Positions 47,730 to 58,000 of a stretch of DNA of 64,000 nucleotides are shown piece by piece (within the stretch, counting starts at the first letter, position 1; each line of letters starts with the position of its first letter). The position numbers and the translations under genes were made by a program. Below the pieces are notes generated by a model. It made no database searches. It worked only from the letters and a program-made list of their open reading frames with translations, and was not told the origin of the DNA. Source of the stretch: Sphingopyxis sp. LC363 (GTDB lineage: Bacteria > Pseudomonadota > Alphaproteobacteria > Sphingomonadales > Sphingomonadaceae); the NCBI RefSeq assembly GCF_000756385.1, contig NZ_JNFC01000023.1, positions 170,502 through 234,501 of the forward strand, read 5' to 3'.

Positions 47730-48761
47730 ATGAATCTCTCCAAAACTGCCGAACAGGATAACCAGCCGCGCACCGACTGGACGCGCGAAGAAATCGCCGA
47801 GCTGTTCGACCTGCCGTTCGACGAATTGATGTGGGAAGCGCAGGGCGTTCACCGCCGCCATCACGCGCGCGGCGAGGTGCAGCTTTGCACGCTGCTCAGC
47901 ATCAAGACCGGCGGGTGCGTAGAAGATTGCGGCTATTGTTCGCAGTCGAAGAGCGCCGACAGCGGGCTCAAGGCCACGAAGCTGATGGACGTGCGCGCTG
48001 TGCTGCAGGCGGCCGCGCAGGCGAAGGATGCCGGGTCGAAGCGCTTCTGCATGGGCGCCGCATGGCGCAACCCCAAGGACCGCGATATGCCCGCGATCGT
48101 CGAGATGGTCGAAGGCGTGCGCGCGATGGGCATGGAAACCTGCATGACGCTGGGCATGCTGACGAAGGAACAGGCGCAGACGCTCGCGGTCGCCGGGCTC
48201 GATTATTATAATCACAATATCGACACTTCCCCCGAGAATTACGAGAATATCATCTCAACGCGGACGTTTCAGGACCGGCTTGATACGCTGGAGGAAGTCC
48301 GCAATGCCGGGATCAACGTCTGCTCGGGCGGCATCGTCGGGCTCGGCGAGACGCGCGCCGACCGCGTCGGCTTCATCCACGCGCTCGCGACCCTCGAACG
48401 CCATCCCGAAAGCGTGCCGGTCAATGCGTTGGTGCCGGTGAAGGGCACCGTGCTCGGCGACATGCTCGCCGACACCCCGCTGGCGAAGATCGATGATATC
48501 GAATTCGTCCGCACCATCGCGGTCGCGCGCATCACCATGCCGAAATCGATGGTGCGCCTGTCTGCAGGGCGTGAGAGCATGTCTGAAGCGACGCAGGCGC
48601 TCTGCTTCATGGCGGGCGCGAACAGCATCTTCACCGGCGACAAGCTGCTTACCACCGCGAACGCGGGCGACAATGCCGACGCCGCGCTGTTCGCGAAGCT
48701 AGGCCTCCGCCCGATGGAAAGCGAAGAGCCGATGCGTGCGCAGATGGAGGCGGCGGAATGA
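47730..48761 (+). CDS. bioB: Biotin synthase
   Basis: Radical SAM enzyme that inserts sulfur into dethiobiotin. It has 343 residues; the radical-SAM cluster cysteines are C63, C67 and C70 in [10 protein letters not shown], with [13 protein letters not shown] and [10 protein letters not shown] as further hallmarks. The ATG at 47730 is 19 bases after the previous stop. Other bio genes are absent here, and the gene sits between mcm and pccA. That is sensible, because PccA carries biotin. Confidence 0.96.
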   Translation: MNLSKTAEQDNQPRTDWTREEIAELFDLPFDELMWEAQGVHRRHHARGEVQLCTLLSIKTGGCVEDCGYCSQSKSADSGLKATKLMDVRAVLQAAAQAKDAGSKRFCMGAAWRNPKDRDMPAIVEMVEGVRAMGMETCMTLGMLTKEQAQTLAVAGLDYYNHNIDTSPENYENIISTRTFQDRLDTLEEVRNAGINVCSGGIVGLGETRADRVGFIHALATLERHPESVPVNALVPVKGTVLGDMLADTPLAKIDDIEFVRTIAVARITMPKSMVRLSAGRESMSEATQALCFMAGANSIFTGDKLLTTANAGDNADAALFAKLGLRPMESEEPMRAQMEAAE

Positions 48762-49150
48762 TCCTTGCAACCCTTTTGGCGCTGGCGGCGGCCGCGCAGT
48801 ATCCCGAGATCGATTGCGACAATGCGATGGCGCAGTTCGAACTCAACGCCTGCGCCTACAAGGAATATGAACGCGCCGACGCTGCGATGAACGCGCAGTG
48901 GAAGGTGACGGCCGCGCACATGAAGGAAATCGACGCCGATTTCGACCGCTCGCAGGACAACCGCCCCGGCTATTTCGATACGCTCCTCGCCGCGCAGCGC
49001 GCGTGGCTGACCTATCGCGATCAGCATTGCGCCAGCGAAGGCTACACGATGCGCGGCGGGTCGGCCGAGCCGATGGTCATCAGCGGGTGCCAGACCCAGT
49101 TGACGGAAGCGCGCACCAAGCAACTCCAAGATTTGCTCGAGGAATATTGA
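48758..49150 (+). CDS. LprI-like (DUF1311) secreted protein
   Basis: A 130-residue exported protein beginning inside the bioB stop (ATGA). After a short signal ([13 protein letters not shown]), the Cys-containing [23 protein letters not shown] and the [13 protein letters not shown] stretch are typical of the DUF1311 domain, named after the mycobacterial lysozyme inhibitor LprI. Four Cys could form two disulfides. Why it lies among the propionyl-CoA genes is not clear. Confidence 0.85.
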   Translation: MILATLLALAAAAQYPEIDCDNAMAQFELNACAYKEYERADAAMNAQWKVTAAHMKEIDADFDRSQDNRPGYFDTLLAAQRAWLTYRDQHCASEGYTMRGGSAEPMVISGCQTQLTEARTKQLQDLLEEY

Positions 49151-49155
49151 GACAG

Positions 49156-51162
49156 ATGTTCAAGAAAATCCTGATCGCCAATCGCGGCGAAATTGCCTGC
49201 CGCGTCATCAAGACCGCGCGCCGCATGGGTATCGCGACCGTTGCCGTCTATTCGGACGCCGACGCGCGCGCGCCTTTCGTGCAAATGGCCGACGAGGCCG
49301 TGCATATCGGGCCGTCGCCCGCGTCCGAATCCTATCTGATCGCCGACAAGATCATCGCGGCGTGCAAGCAAACGGGCGCCGAGGCGGTGCATCCGGGCTA
49401 TGGCTTCCTGTCCGAACGCACCAGCTTCGCCGAGGCGCTGGCCAAGGAAAATATCGCCTTCATCGGCCCGCCGGTGAATGCCATCGCCGCGATGGGCGAC
49501 AAGATCGAGTCGAAGAAGCTCGCCAAGGAAGCGGGCGTCAACGTCGTCCCCGGCTTCGTCGGCGAGATCCGCGACACCGAACATGCGGTCGAGATCTCGA
49601 ACGAGATCGGCTATCCGGTAATGATGAAAGCATCCGCCGGCGGGGGCGGCAAGGGCATGCGGCTTGCCTATGACGAGAAGGAGGTCCGCGAGGGCTTCGA
49701 GAGCGTCAAGCGCGAGGGGCTGAACAGCTTCGGCGACGACCGCGTCTTCATCGAGAAATTCATCCTCAACCCGCGCCATATCGAGATCCAGATTCTCGGC
49801 GATCAGCACGGCAACACGCTCTATTTGAACGAGCGCGAGTGCAGCATCCAGCGGCGGCATCAAAAGGTCGTCGAGGAGGCGCCGTCGCCTTTCGTCTCGC
49901 CCGAAATGCGCAAGGCGATGGGCGAGCAATGCGTCGCACTCGCCAAGGCGGTCGGATATTACAGCGCCGGCACGGTCGAGCTGATCGTGTCGGGCGCCGA
50001 TCCGACGGGTGAGAGCTTCTACTTCCTCGAAATGAACACGCGCCTGCAGGTCGAGCATCCGGTGACCGAGGCGATCACAGGCATCGATCTCGTCGAGCAG
50101 ATGATCCGCGTCGCGGCGGGCGAGAAGCTCGAGTTGACGCAGGACGATGTGAAGATCGACGGCTGGGCGATCGAGAACCGCGTTTATGCCGAGGATCCGT
50201 ATCGCGGCTTCCTGCCCTCGACCGGGCGGCTGGTGCGCTATCGCACCCCCGTTCCGGCGTGGGAAGGCGACGAACGCGGCGTCAACGGCGTGCGCGTCGA
50301 TGCGGGGGTCGAGGAGGGCGGCGAGGTGTCGATCTTCTACGACCCGATGATCGCCAAACTCGTCACCTGGGGCGAAACGCGCGACGAGGCGGCCGACCTG
50401 CAGATCGCGGCGCTCGACCGCTTCGAGCTCGAAGGGCTCGGGCACAATATCGATTTCGTCTCGGCGATCATGCAGCATCCACGCTTCCGCTCGGGCGAAC
50501 TCACGACGGGGTTCATCGCCGAGGAATATCCCGAGGGTTTTCACGGCGCCGATGCGGGTGAAGAGGTCACCCGCGCACTCGCGGCGATCGCGGGCTTCAT
50601 GGCGAGCGCCGAGGCCGATCGCGCGCGGCGCACCGACGGCCAGCTCGGCGACCGGCTCGACCCGCCCGCGAAGTGGCAGGTGTCGATCGACGGCGCCTCG
50701 CACAAGGTCAAGGTGGGTGAAAAGCATATCAAGGTCGAAGGCGACCGGATCGACATCGCGCTCGAATATACGCCGGGCGACCGGCTGGTGGTCGCCGAGA
50801 TCGACGAAACCGAACTCGCGGTAAAGGTCGCGAAAACGCGCACCGGCTGGCGCATGACGACGCGCGGACGCATCCACGATGTGCGCGTGCTGCCGTGGCA
50901 TGTCGCTCCGCTCGCGAGCCATATGATTGAGAAGATCCCGCCCGACCTGTCGAAATTCCTGATCTGTCCGATGCCGGGCCTGCTCGTCGCGCTGCATGTG
51001 GGCGAGGGCGACAAGGTTGAGGCCGGCCAGCCGCTCGCGACGGTCGAGGCGATGAAGATGGAGAATATCCTACGCGCTGAAAAGGCGGGGGTGGTGAAGA
51101 CCGTCAACGCGGCGCAGGGCGACAGCCTCGCGGTCGACGCGGTGATTCTGGAGATGGAGTGA
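49156..51162 (+). CDS. pccA: Propionyl-CoA carboxylase, biotin-carrying (alpha) subunit
   Basis: Carboxylates biotin with ATP and bicarbonate and passes it to PccB. It has 668 residues: a biotin carboxylase lead (FKKILIANRGEIACRVIKTA), the ATP-grasp core (MMKASAGGGGKGMR, EMNTRLQVEHPVTE), a middle BT domain, and a biotinyl domain at the C-terminus with Lys near 632 in VEAMKMENIL. The ATG at 49156 opens the family N-terminus, five bases after the previous stop. A methylcrotonyl-CoA carboxylase is less likely given pccB, mce and mcm upstream. Confidence 0.95.
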   Translation: MFKKILIANRGEIACRVIKTARRMGIATVAVYSDADARAPFVQMADEAVHIGPSPASESYLIADKIIAACKQTGAEAVHPGYGFLSERTSFAEALAKENIAFIGPPVNAIAAMGDKIESKKLAKEAGVNVVPGFVGEIRDTEHAVEISNEIGYPVMMKASAGGGGKGMRLAYDEKEVREGFESVKREGLNSFGDDRVFIEKFILNPRHIEIQILGDQHGNTLYLNERECSIQRRHQKVVEEAPSPFVSPEMRKAMGEQCVALAKAVGYYSAGTVELIVSGADPTGESFYFLEMNTRLQVEHPVTEAITGIDLVEQMIRVAAGEKLELTQDDVKIDGWAIENRVYAEDPYRGFLPSTGRLVRYRTPVPAWEGDERGVNGVRVDAGVEEGGEVSIFYDPMIAKLVTWGETRDEAADLQIAALDRFELEGLGHNIDFVSAIMQHPRFRSGELTTGFIAEEYPEGFHGADAGEEVTRALAAIAGFMASAEADRARRTDGQLGDRLDPPAKWQVSIDGASHKVKVGEKHIKVEGDRIDIALEYTPGDRLVVAEIDETELAVKVAKTRTGWRMTTRGRIHDVRVLPWHVAPLASHMIEKIPPDLSKFLICPMPGLLVALHVGEGDKVEAGQPLATVEAMKMENILRAEKAGVVKTVNAAQGDSLAVDAVILEME

Positions 51163-51166
51163 CGTT

Positions 51167-51538
51167 GTGCACGTCGATCACGAGCGGGGCGCACCGGCAG
51201 CGGAGGAAATCACCTTCGACGATTTCCTCCGCGTCGATATCCGCATCGGCACGATCGTCGACGCCGAGCCTTTTCCCGAGGCGCGCAAGCCGGCGTTCAA
51301 GCTGAAGATCGACTTCGGCCCCGCGATCGGGGTGAAGAAGAGCAGCGCGCAGATCCTCGACCGCTATGCGCTGGAGGAGCTTGCGGGGCGGCAGGTCGCA
51401 GCCGTGGTCAATTTTCCGCCGCGCCAGATCGGCAAGTTCATGTCCGAGGTTCTGACGCTTGGTTTTGCCGATGAAGAGGGTGCGGTGATCCTGTTTGCGC
51501 CCGATCAGGGGGTGCCGAACGGCTCGCGATTGTTCTAG
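51167..51538 (+). CDS. csaA: CsaA-type tRNA-binding-domain protein
   Basis: A 123-residue OB-fold protein of the CsaA family, which binds tRNA-like RNA or acts as an export chaperone. Seen are FDDFLRVDIRIGTIVDAEPF, GPAIGVKKSSAQI, VAAVVNFPPRQIGKFMSEVL and a late GVPNGSRLF. It starts with GTG four bases after the pccA stop, so it is likely the last gene of that message. Its link to the pathway is unknown. Confidence 0.92.
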   Translation: MHVDHERGAPAAEEITFDDFLRVDIRIGTIVDAEPFPEARKPAFKLKIDFGPAIGVKKSSAQILDRYALEELAGRQVAAVVNFPPRQIGKFMSEVLTLGFADEEGAVILFAPDQGVPNGSRLF

Positions 51539-51583
51539 CGGGATATTGCGTGTTCCGCTTCGGGGTGGGGAGCGGACGTTTAG

Positions 51584-51721
51584 TCCTCCCTGTCGCGAAG
51601 CGATGGGGAGGGGGACCGCGCCCGTAGGGCGCGGTGGAGGGGCTACGACGCTGCGTCATGAGCCCCTCCGTCAGCGCTTCGCGCTGCCACCTCTCCATGG
51701 CTTCGCCACAGGGAGGATTTG
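51584..51721. repeat. Interspersed palindromic repeat, copy 2
   Basis: Near-identical to the unit at 13076-13206, with TCCTCCCTGTCGCGAAGCG on the left and CTTCGCCACAGGGAGGA on the right; the centre differs. It lies between the convergent csaA and the cyclase gene, the same setting as copy 1. Confidence 0.8.
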
Positions 51722-51741
51722 ATGGCAACTATCGGTCGCGA

Positions 51742-52521
51742 TCAGTCGTTGCGCCCAGCCTCCACCAACGCCACCGCCCTGATCCACCCGGCGCTCGCGC
51801 GCTCGATCTTCACCGGAAAGCAGCTGAAGGTGAAACCCGTCGCCGGGATCGCGGCGAGGTTGGTGAGCTTCTCGATCTGGTAATAGGGCCGAATACGCCC
51901 CGCCTTGTGGCCTTCCCAGATAATCGACGGATCGCGCGTTTCGGCCCAGCGTCGCGCGGTGTGACTGAACGGCGCGTCCCAGCTCCACGCATCGGTGCCG
52001 ACCACCTGCACGCCGCGTTCCGTCAGATAGAGCGTCGCCTCGGCGCCCATGCCGCAACCCTGATCGGTAAAATTGTCGGTGCCATAGATCGCGCCCGACT
52101 GGACAAGCACGATGTCGAGCGGCTGGAGATCGTGGCCGATCCGTGCGAGTTCGGCCTCGACCTCGGCACCGCTCACCACATGGCCGTGCGGGCGATCCGA
52201 AAAGTCGAGCTTCACTCCGGGACGGAAGAAGAGGTCGAGCGGCGCTTCGTCGATCGACGGGGCGGGCGAGGCGCCGCTGTCGGTTGTCGAATGATAATGC
52301 CAGGGCGCATCCATATGCGTGCCGTTATGCGTGCTCAATGACAGCATCTCGACCGCCCAGCCTTCGCCGTCGGGCAGGTCATCCTTCGTCAGCCCCGGAA
52401 AGAACATCGCGATCTGCTCCCACGTATTCTCATGCGTCATATAGGTGATGTTGGGGCGCATCACCGGCGGGTCGGAGACGACATCGTTGGTGATCGGGAT
52501 CGATAGGTCGATGAACTGCAT
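51742..52521 (-). CDS. Cyclase family protein (kynurenine formamidase-like)
   Basis: A 259-residue metal-dependent hydrolase of the cyclase/KynB fold. The zinc-site motif HNGTHMDAPWH is at about 65-75 and LIDLS-type lead FIDLSIPITNDVVSDPP at the start. Longer than a typical KynB by about 45 residues, and no kynurenine genes are seen near, so another amide or lactone substrate is likely. Divergent from the MFS gene with a 113-base gap. Confidence 0.85.
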   Translation of the reverse strand: MQFIDLSIPITNDVVSDPPVMRPNITYMTHENTWEQIAMFFPGLTKDDLPDGEGWAVEMLSLSTHNGTHMDAPWHYHSTTDSGASPAPSIDEAPLDLFFRPGVKLDFSDRPHGHVVSGAEVEAELARIGHDLQPLDIVLVQSGAIYGTDNFTDQGCGMGAEATLYLTERGVQVVGTDAWSWDAPFSHTARRWAETRDPSIIWEGHKAGRIRPYYQIEKLTNLAAIPATGFTFSCFPVKIERASAGWIRAVALVEAGRND

Positions 52522-52634
52522 GGCGTCCAGTCTGCCACCGGAATGACGCTACGCCAAGAAGGCTTGCGCACCGTCCGGCGCCCGTTAGAGATGGCGCAAA
52601 GCCCCGCCGACGAAACCGGGGCAGGGGAGAGTGT

Positions 52635-54209
52635 ATGACCGACGCAGCCGCCGTCGCCGACCATGGCGCGGACTATCAGCCGACCGCGAAAGACATCCGC
52701 ATGGTCATCGCCGCTTCGTCGGCGGGCACGGTGTTCGAATGGTATGATTTCTTCATCTACGGCACGCTCGCGGCGATCATCGGCAAGGCCTTTTTCCCCA
52801 GCGACAATGCGACGCTCGAAATATTGCTCGTCTGGGCGGGGTTCGCGGTCGGTTTCGGTTTCCGCCCGCTGGGCGCGGTGCTGTTCGGCTTTCTCGGCGA
52901 CCGGCTCGGGCGCAAATATACCTTCCTCGTCACCGTTACGCTGATGGGTATCGCGACCGCGGGGGTCGGTATGATCCCGTCGGCGGCGACGATCGGCATT
53001 GCGGCGCCGATCATCGTCATCCTGCTCCGCGTGCTGCAGGGCCTCGCGCTCGGCGGCGAATATGGCGGCGCGGCGATCTATGTCGCCGAACATTCGCCGC
53101 CCGGAAAGCGCGGCTTCTACACCAGCTTCATTCAGGCAAGCGTCGTCGGCGGTTTCGTGCTCAGCCTGATCGTCGTGCTCGGCTGCAAGGCGCTGATGCC
53201 CGATGCCGTTTGGGAAAGCTGGGGCTGGCGCGTGCCTTTCCTGCTGTCGCTGATCCTGCTCGCCATTTCGCTGTGGATGCGGCTCAAGCTGTCCGAAAGC
53301 CCGGTGTTTCAGGCGATGAAGAAGGAGGGCGAGCTGGCCAAGAACCCGCTCAAGGAAAGCTTCACCTATCCCGGCAATCCGCGCCGCATCTTCATTGCGC
53401 TGTTCGGCATCGCCGCGGGCCTGACGGTTATCTGGTACACCGCGATGTTCTCGGGCCTGTCGTTCCTGAAAGGACCGATGAAGGTCGAGGATACCGCCGC
53501 CGAGATCATCGTCGGCCTTGCCGCCGCACTCGGCATGGGCTTTTTCATCTGGGCCGGCAAACTCTCCGACCGGATAGGCCGCAAGAAACCGATCGTCTGG
53601 GGTTATGCCGCGACGCTGGTGCTGCTCTTCCCGCTCTTCTGGTGGATGGGCAGCGTCGGCAATCCCGCGCTCTCGGCCGCCGCCGAGCGCGCGCCGGTGA
53701 CCGTGACGGGTTCGCAATGCAGCTTCGACCCGTTCGCGCAGCAGCAGGCGACCGCGTGCGGCCGCACGCTCGGCGAACTCACGAAACTCGGCGTGCCCTA
53801 TACGATCGCCGAGACCGGCAGCGGCTTCGACAGCGTCAAGATCCGCATCGGAAACCGCGAGGTCGCGAGCGAGGACCCCGAATTGCTCCAGCCCGCGCTC
53901 GAAGCGATGGGCTATGATTTCGCCAAGCAGATCCCGAACGCCGGCGGCGGCGTCGTCATCTTCCTCGCGCTGCTCGGCCTCAGCGCGCTGTCGGGTTTCA
54001 CTTATGGCCCGGTCGCGGCGCTGCTGTCGGAGATGTTCCCGCCGCACGTCCGCTATTCGTCGCTGTCGATCCCCTATCATCTCGGAACCGGCTATTTCGG
54101 GGGCTTCCTGCCGCTGATCGCGAGTTTCATCGTCGCGAAGACCGGCAATGCCTATGCCGGGCTCTGGTACACGGGTCGTGCGGCTGAGCGGAACAGGAAA
54201 GTGTCATAA
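52635..54209 (+). pseudogene. MHS-family MFS transporter, 3' end cut by a Tn3 transposon
   Basis: Metabolite:H+ symporter (MHS) branch of the MFS: SSAGTVFEWYDFFIYGTLAA near the start, GDRLGRKYTFLVTVTLMG, and LQGLALGGEYGGAAIYVAEH. A long periplasmic insert near 345-430 carries two Cys. Native sequence ends at 54172 after NAYAGLWYT; the last 11 residues (GRAAERNRKVS) are read from the transposon's terminal inverted repeat. About 30-40 residues including most of the last helix are missing, and the rest is not found in the window. The protein is probably inactive. Confidence 0.85.
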
Positions 54210-54304
54210 GGCACTGTTTGGCTCGATACAGCGATAGATGGTGGCCGGGTGAACGTTGAAGGTCCTTGCGACGGCGCTAATGGACTTACCCTCGAGAACG
54301 AGTT
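54173..54304. mobile_element. Outer left-end fragment of a Tn3-family transposon
   Basis: A 38-base terminal repeat (54173-54210, starting GGGTCGTGCGGCTGAGCGGA and ending CATAAG) plus 94 more bases that repeat, base for base as far as I can follow, the start of the complete element at 54305. It carries the 3' end of the resolvase gene on the minus strand. It stops in ...GAGAACGAGTT, where the inner repeat begins. Confidence 0.85.
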
Positions 54305-54335
54305 GGGTCGTGCGGCTGAGCGGAACAGGAAAGTG

Positions 54336-54896
54336 TCATAAGGCACTGTTTGGCTCGATACAGCGATAGATGGTGGCCGGGTGAACGTTGAAGGTCCTTG
54401 CGACGGCGCTAATGGACTTACCCTCGAGAACGAGTTGGCGAGCGAGCTCCGCCTGATCTGGGCGCATTTTCTTTGGGCGTCCGAAGCTCACACCGCGCGC
54501 CATCGCCGCCTTTCGCCCCTCCTCGGTTCGGCTCAATATGAGAGTCCGCTCGAACTGGGCGATCCCAGCGAATACGGTCATGATCATCACGCCAGACGGG
54601 GACGTGGTATCGGCCCAAGGTTCATCAAGCGATTGTAATCCTGCCTGCTTTTCCTTGATGCGTTCCGCGATGTGCAGGAGTTCGATGGTGGATCGCGCCA
54701 AACGATCGAGGCGGGCGACGACGAGAACATCGTCTTTGCGCAGGTGACCCATCAGCTTTTCAAGCTCGGGCCGGCCACGAGCGGCCCCCGATATTTTCTC
54801 TTCGAACATCATTTCACAGCCCGCCTCCGAGAGCCGACCGCGCTGGATTTCCAAGTTCTGATCCTCGGTGGAAACGCGCGCGTAGCCGAGCTTCAT
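54336..54896 (-). CDS. tnpR: Tn3-family serine resolvase
   Basis: A 186-residue serine recombinase that resolves transposon cointegrates at res. Catalytic Ser9 is in YARVSTEDQN; RLDRLARSTIEL and GIAQFERTLILSRTEEG are typical, and a C-terminal helix-turn-helix (AELARQLVLEGKSISAVARTF, NVHPATIYRCI) binds DNA. The reading frame ends within the inner left terminal repeat. It is divergent from the transposase. Confidence 0.93.
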   Translation of the reverse strand: MKLGYARVSTEDQNLEIQRGRLSEAGCEMMFEEKISGAARGRPELEKLMGHLRKDDVLVVARLDRLARSTIELLHIAERIKEKQAGLQSLDEPWADTTSPSGVMIMTVFAGIAQFERTLILSRTEEGRKAAMARGVSFGRPKKMRPDQAELARQLVLEGKSISAVARTFNVHPATIYRCIEPNSAL

Positions 54897-54913
54897 GCGA
54901 CTGCTCCAGATAT

Positions 54914-55026
54914 TGTGCGAAAGTTACTGCAAAACAATTTTGTTTCGCACATATGTTTTGCGAAGAAATTCGCCTTGTTTATCGGCATGGGCCGTCCCCT
55001 TCGCAAAAGTTGAAAGTTTCGCACGG
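54914..55026. other. Putative res resolution site
   Basis: The 131-base gap between resolvase and transposase holds three TGCGAA-type inverted units: TGTGCGAAA (54914) with TTTCGCACA (54943); TTGCGAA with TTCGCC (54958-54973); and TTCGCAAAA with TTTCGCAC (55000-55024). Three subsites between divergent tnpR and tnpA is the usual res layout, and the same site would regulate both promoters. Confidence 0.6.
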
Positions 55027-55027
55027 T

Positions 55028-58000
55028 ATGCCCACCCGTCACCTCACTGACGCCCAGCGTCAGGGCTTTGCCCGCTTTGATGGCGAACCGTCGGCCGATC
55101 AACTCGCGCGATATTTCCATCTGGACCAAACTGATCGCGACCTCATTGGAACTCTGCGCGGCGACCACAATCGGCTCGGCTTTGCCGTGATGCTGACGAG
55201 CGCCCGGTTTCTGGGCGCATTTCCAGTCTCGCCCGCCGAGATCCCAGCGTCGGTCCTGGCGGCCGTGATCGAACAACTCGCTCTTGAACCCGGCACGGAC
55301 GTGGACGCCTATTTTGCGGGAAGCCGACGCATCCGGCACCTCGCGCTCATCCGGACGCACTGCGGCTTCACGGACTTTGGCGACAACGCGGTGGCACGTT
55401 TCCGGCTGACCCGATGGCTCTACGCCCTTTGCTGGAGCGGCGACGATCGGCCCGGCCCCCTGATTGATCGAGCTGCGGCCTGGCTGATCGCCAACAAGGT
55501 GCTGCTGCCGGGCGTCACGGTCGTCGAGCGCCTGGTTGGCAGGATCCGCGATCGTGCGCGGACCAGGCTTTGGCGCCATCTGGTCGCCAGCTTGAGCGAT
55601 GACCAGCGCGTGCGCATCGCCGCGCTGTTTGACGATGGCGACACATCCACGTTCGCCGCCCTGGACGCGCTCCGGACCGTTCCCTCCAAGCGCATGCCGA
55701 CCGAACTCTTCCGACACCTTGATCGGCTCGATGCGGTCCGGGCGTTCAATCTGCGGCCGGCGCCACCGCGGGGCGTTCCCGCCACAACCCTTGAGCGGCT
55801 CGCGCGGGTAGCGCGCGTCGGCAAGCCCTCGGCCATCGCCGCCCTTCAGGAGCCTCGTCGAACCGCGACCGTAGCCGCGCTCTTCCATACGCTCGAAGCG
55901 GCGGCCCAGGACGACGCCGCCGAGCTGGCCGAGGCTCTGCTCGCCGACTTGGTGAAAGGGGCTGAAGCCGCCGACAAACAGGCCCGCCTGCGCAGTCTGC
56001 GCGATCTCGATGGCGCCGCGATGCTGCTCCACGCAATGGGTCTGTTGGTTTTGACCGACGACGCCCTGCCCCTCAATGAATGGCGAGATGTGCTCTTCGA
56101 GCGGTTGCCCCGTCCCGACATCGAGGCCGCCATGTCCAAGGTGGAGGCGATCGCCAAGCCCGCGGAGACCAAGCCCTATGATCAACTGCGAACAAAATGG
56201 CGGAGCGCCCGGCGATTGTTCTTTGAAATCGCTACCCGCATCGAGACCGACGCTGCCCCAGGTGGCAAAAACGTCAAGGCCGCGATCAGCTACCTCAAGG
56301 GCGTGGACGACTGGTCCTCTCTCGTCAAGATGCGCGGCGCACCGATCGCTGCGGTCTCGAAGGCGTGGAGGCAACATGTCCTGGATGACGATGGCAGGAT
56401 GCGCGACCCGAAGGCCTATGTCTTCGCGATCATCGATGCGTGGCGTCTGGCGATCAAGCGTCGCGATGTGTTCGCCAAGCCCGGCATCCGATACGGGGAT
56501 CCCCGGCGCGGGATGCTCGAGGGCGAGTCCTGGCACAATTCCAGGTTGATGGTAGCACGCGCCCTGGGCCGATCTCTGGAAGCCGACATTGAGATTGACG
56601 GTCTCTCCCGCCTTCTCGACGAGGCATATCGACATGTCGTTGCGCGCGCCGGCGACAATCCGGACCTGCGTTTTGAGACGGTCGCCGACAAGATGGGGAT
56701 TGTGGTCACGCCCCTCGACAAGCTTGATGAACCCGAGAGCCTTCGAGCACTTCGCGCCGCCGTCCAAACGCGCATGCCGAAGGCCGGAATGCCCGACATC
56801 TTTCTTGAAGTCATGGCGCGAACCGGATTTGCCAAGTCCTTTACGCATCTGAGCGAGCGTCAGGCCACCGTCGAGCACTTCGAGATAAGCCTGTGCGCGA
56901 CCCTGGTCGGCGGCGCCTGCAACATCGGTCTTGAGCCGATCGTGCGCCCGGAATTTGCGGCTCTGCGTCGCGACCGTCTTTCTTGGGTCGGTCAGAATTT
57001 CATTCGGCCCGAGACCATCGCCGCGGCCAACGCCGCGATCGTTTCCGCTCACAGTCGTCTGGATATCGTCCAACATTGGGGCGCAGGCGAGGTGGCCAGC
57101 GCCGACGGCATGCGTTTTGTCGCTCCGTCGAGCGCCATACACGCCGGGCCCAACCCCAAATATTACGGCCAGGAGCGCGGCGTCACTTGGTACAACATGA
57201 TTTCCAATCAGTTCAGCGGTCTGACCGGAGCGGTCATCCCCGGCACGTTGCGCGACAGCCTGGTCGTCCTGGCTCTCCTGCTGGAGCAGGAAACCGAGCT
57301 CGATCCTCTGGAGATCATGACCGACACCGCCGCCTATTCCGACGCCATTTTCGGTCTGTTCTGGCTCTTGGGCTACCGGTTCAGCCCCCGTCTGGCGGAC
57401 ATCGGCGACGCCAAACTCTGGCGTATCGACCGCCAGGCGAGCTATGGGCCGTTCGATCAGACCGCCTGGGGCAGGGTTAAAATCAATCTGATCCGGGAAA
57501 ACTGGTCCGACCTTATCCGCTTGGCCGGATCGCTCAAGCTCGGCCACCTCAAGGCCGCAGGCGTCATGCGAATGCTGCAGGTCAAAGACCGCCCAACAAC
57601 GCTGGCCAAGGCCCTGTCTGAACTCGGCCGCATCATCAAGACGCTGCATATCCTGCGATACATCGATGACCGGCCGTTCCGGCGACGAATATTGTTTCAG
57701 CTCAACCGGCAGGAATTGCGCCACAAGCTCGGTCGGCGCGTCCATCACGGCGATCGGGGCGAAATCAGAAGCCCTCTGCGTCAGGGCCAAGAGGAGCAGC
57801 TTGGGGTCCTCGGTCTGGCCCTCAACTCCATCGTCCACTGGAACGCTGTCTACATGCAGGAAACCGTGCGCCAACTCAGCGAGGCCGGGACGCCGCCGCT
57901 GCCCGCCGATATCGCTCGGCTCTCGCCGATATCTTGGCGTCACATCAATTTCCTCGGCCGCTACGACTTCTCCGTGCCTGACGCCGTCGCAAACGGCGGC

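Noticed and set aside
49042..50997. Long minus-strand open frame over pccA
   Set aside because: Antisense shadow of a clearly real gene; composition is unlike a folded protein.
54893..57943. 1016-codon minus-strand frame opposite the transposase
   Set aside because: The transposase on the plus strand matches the Tn3 family along its full length; the reverse frame is low-complexity Gly/Asp/Arg.
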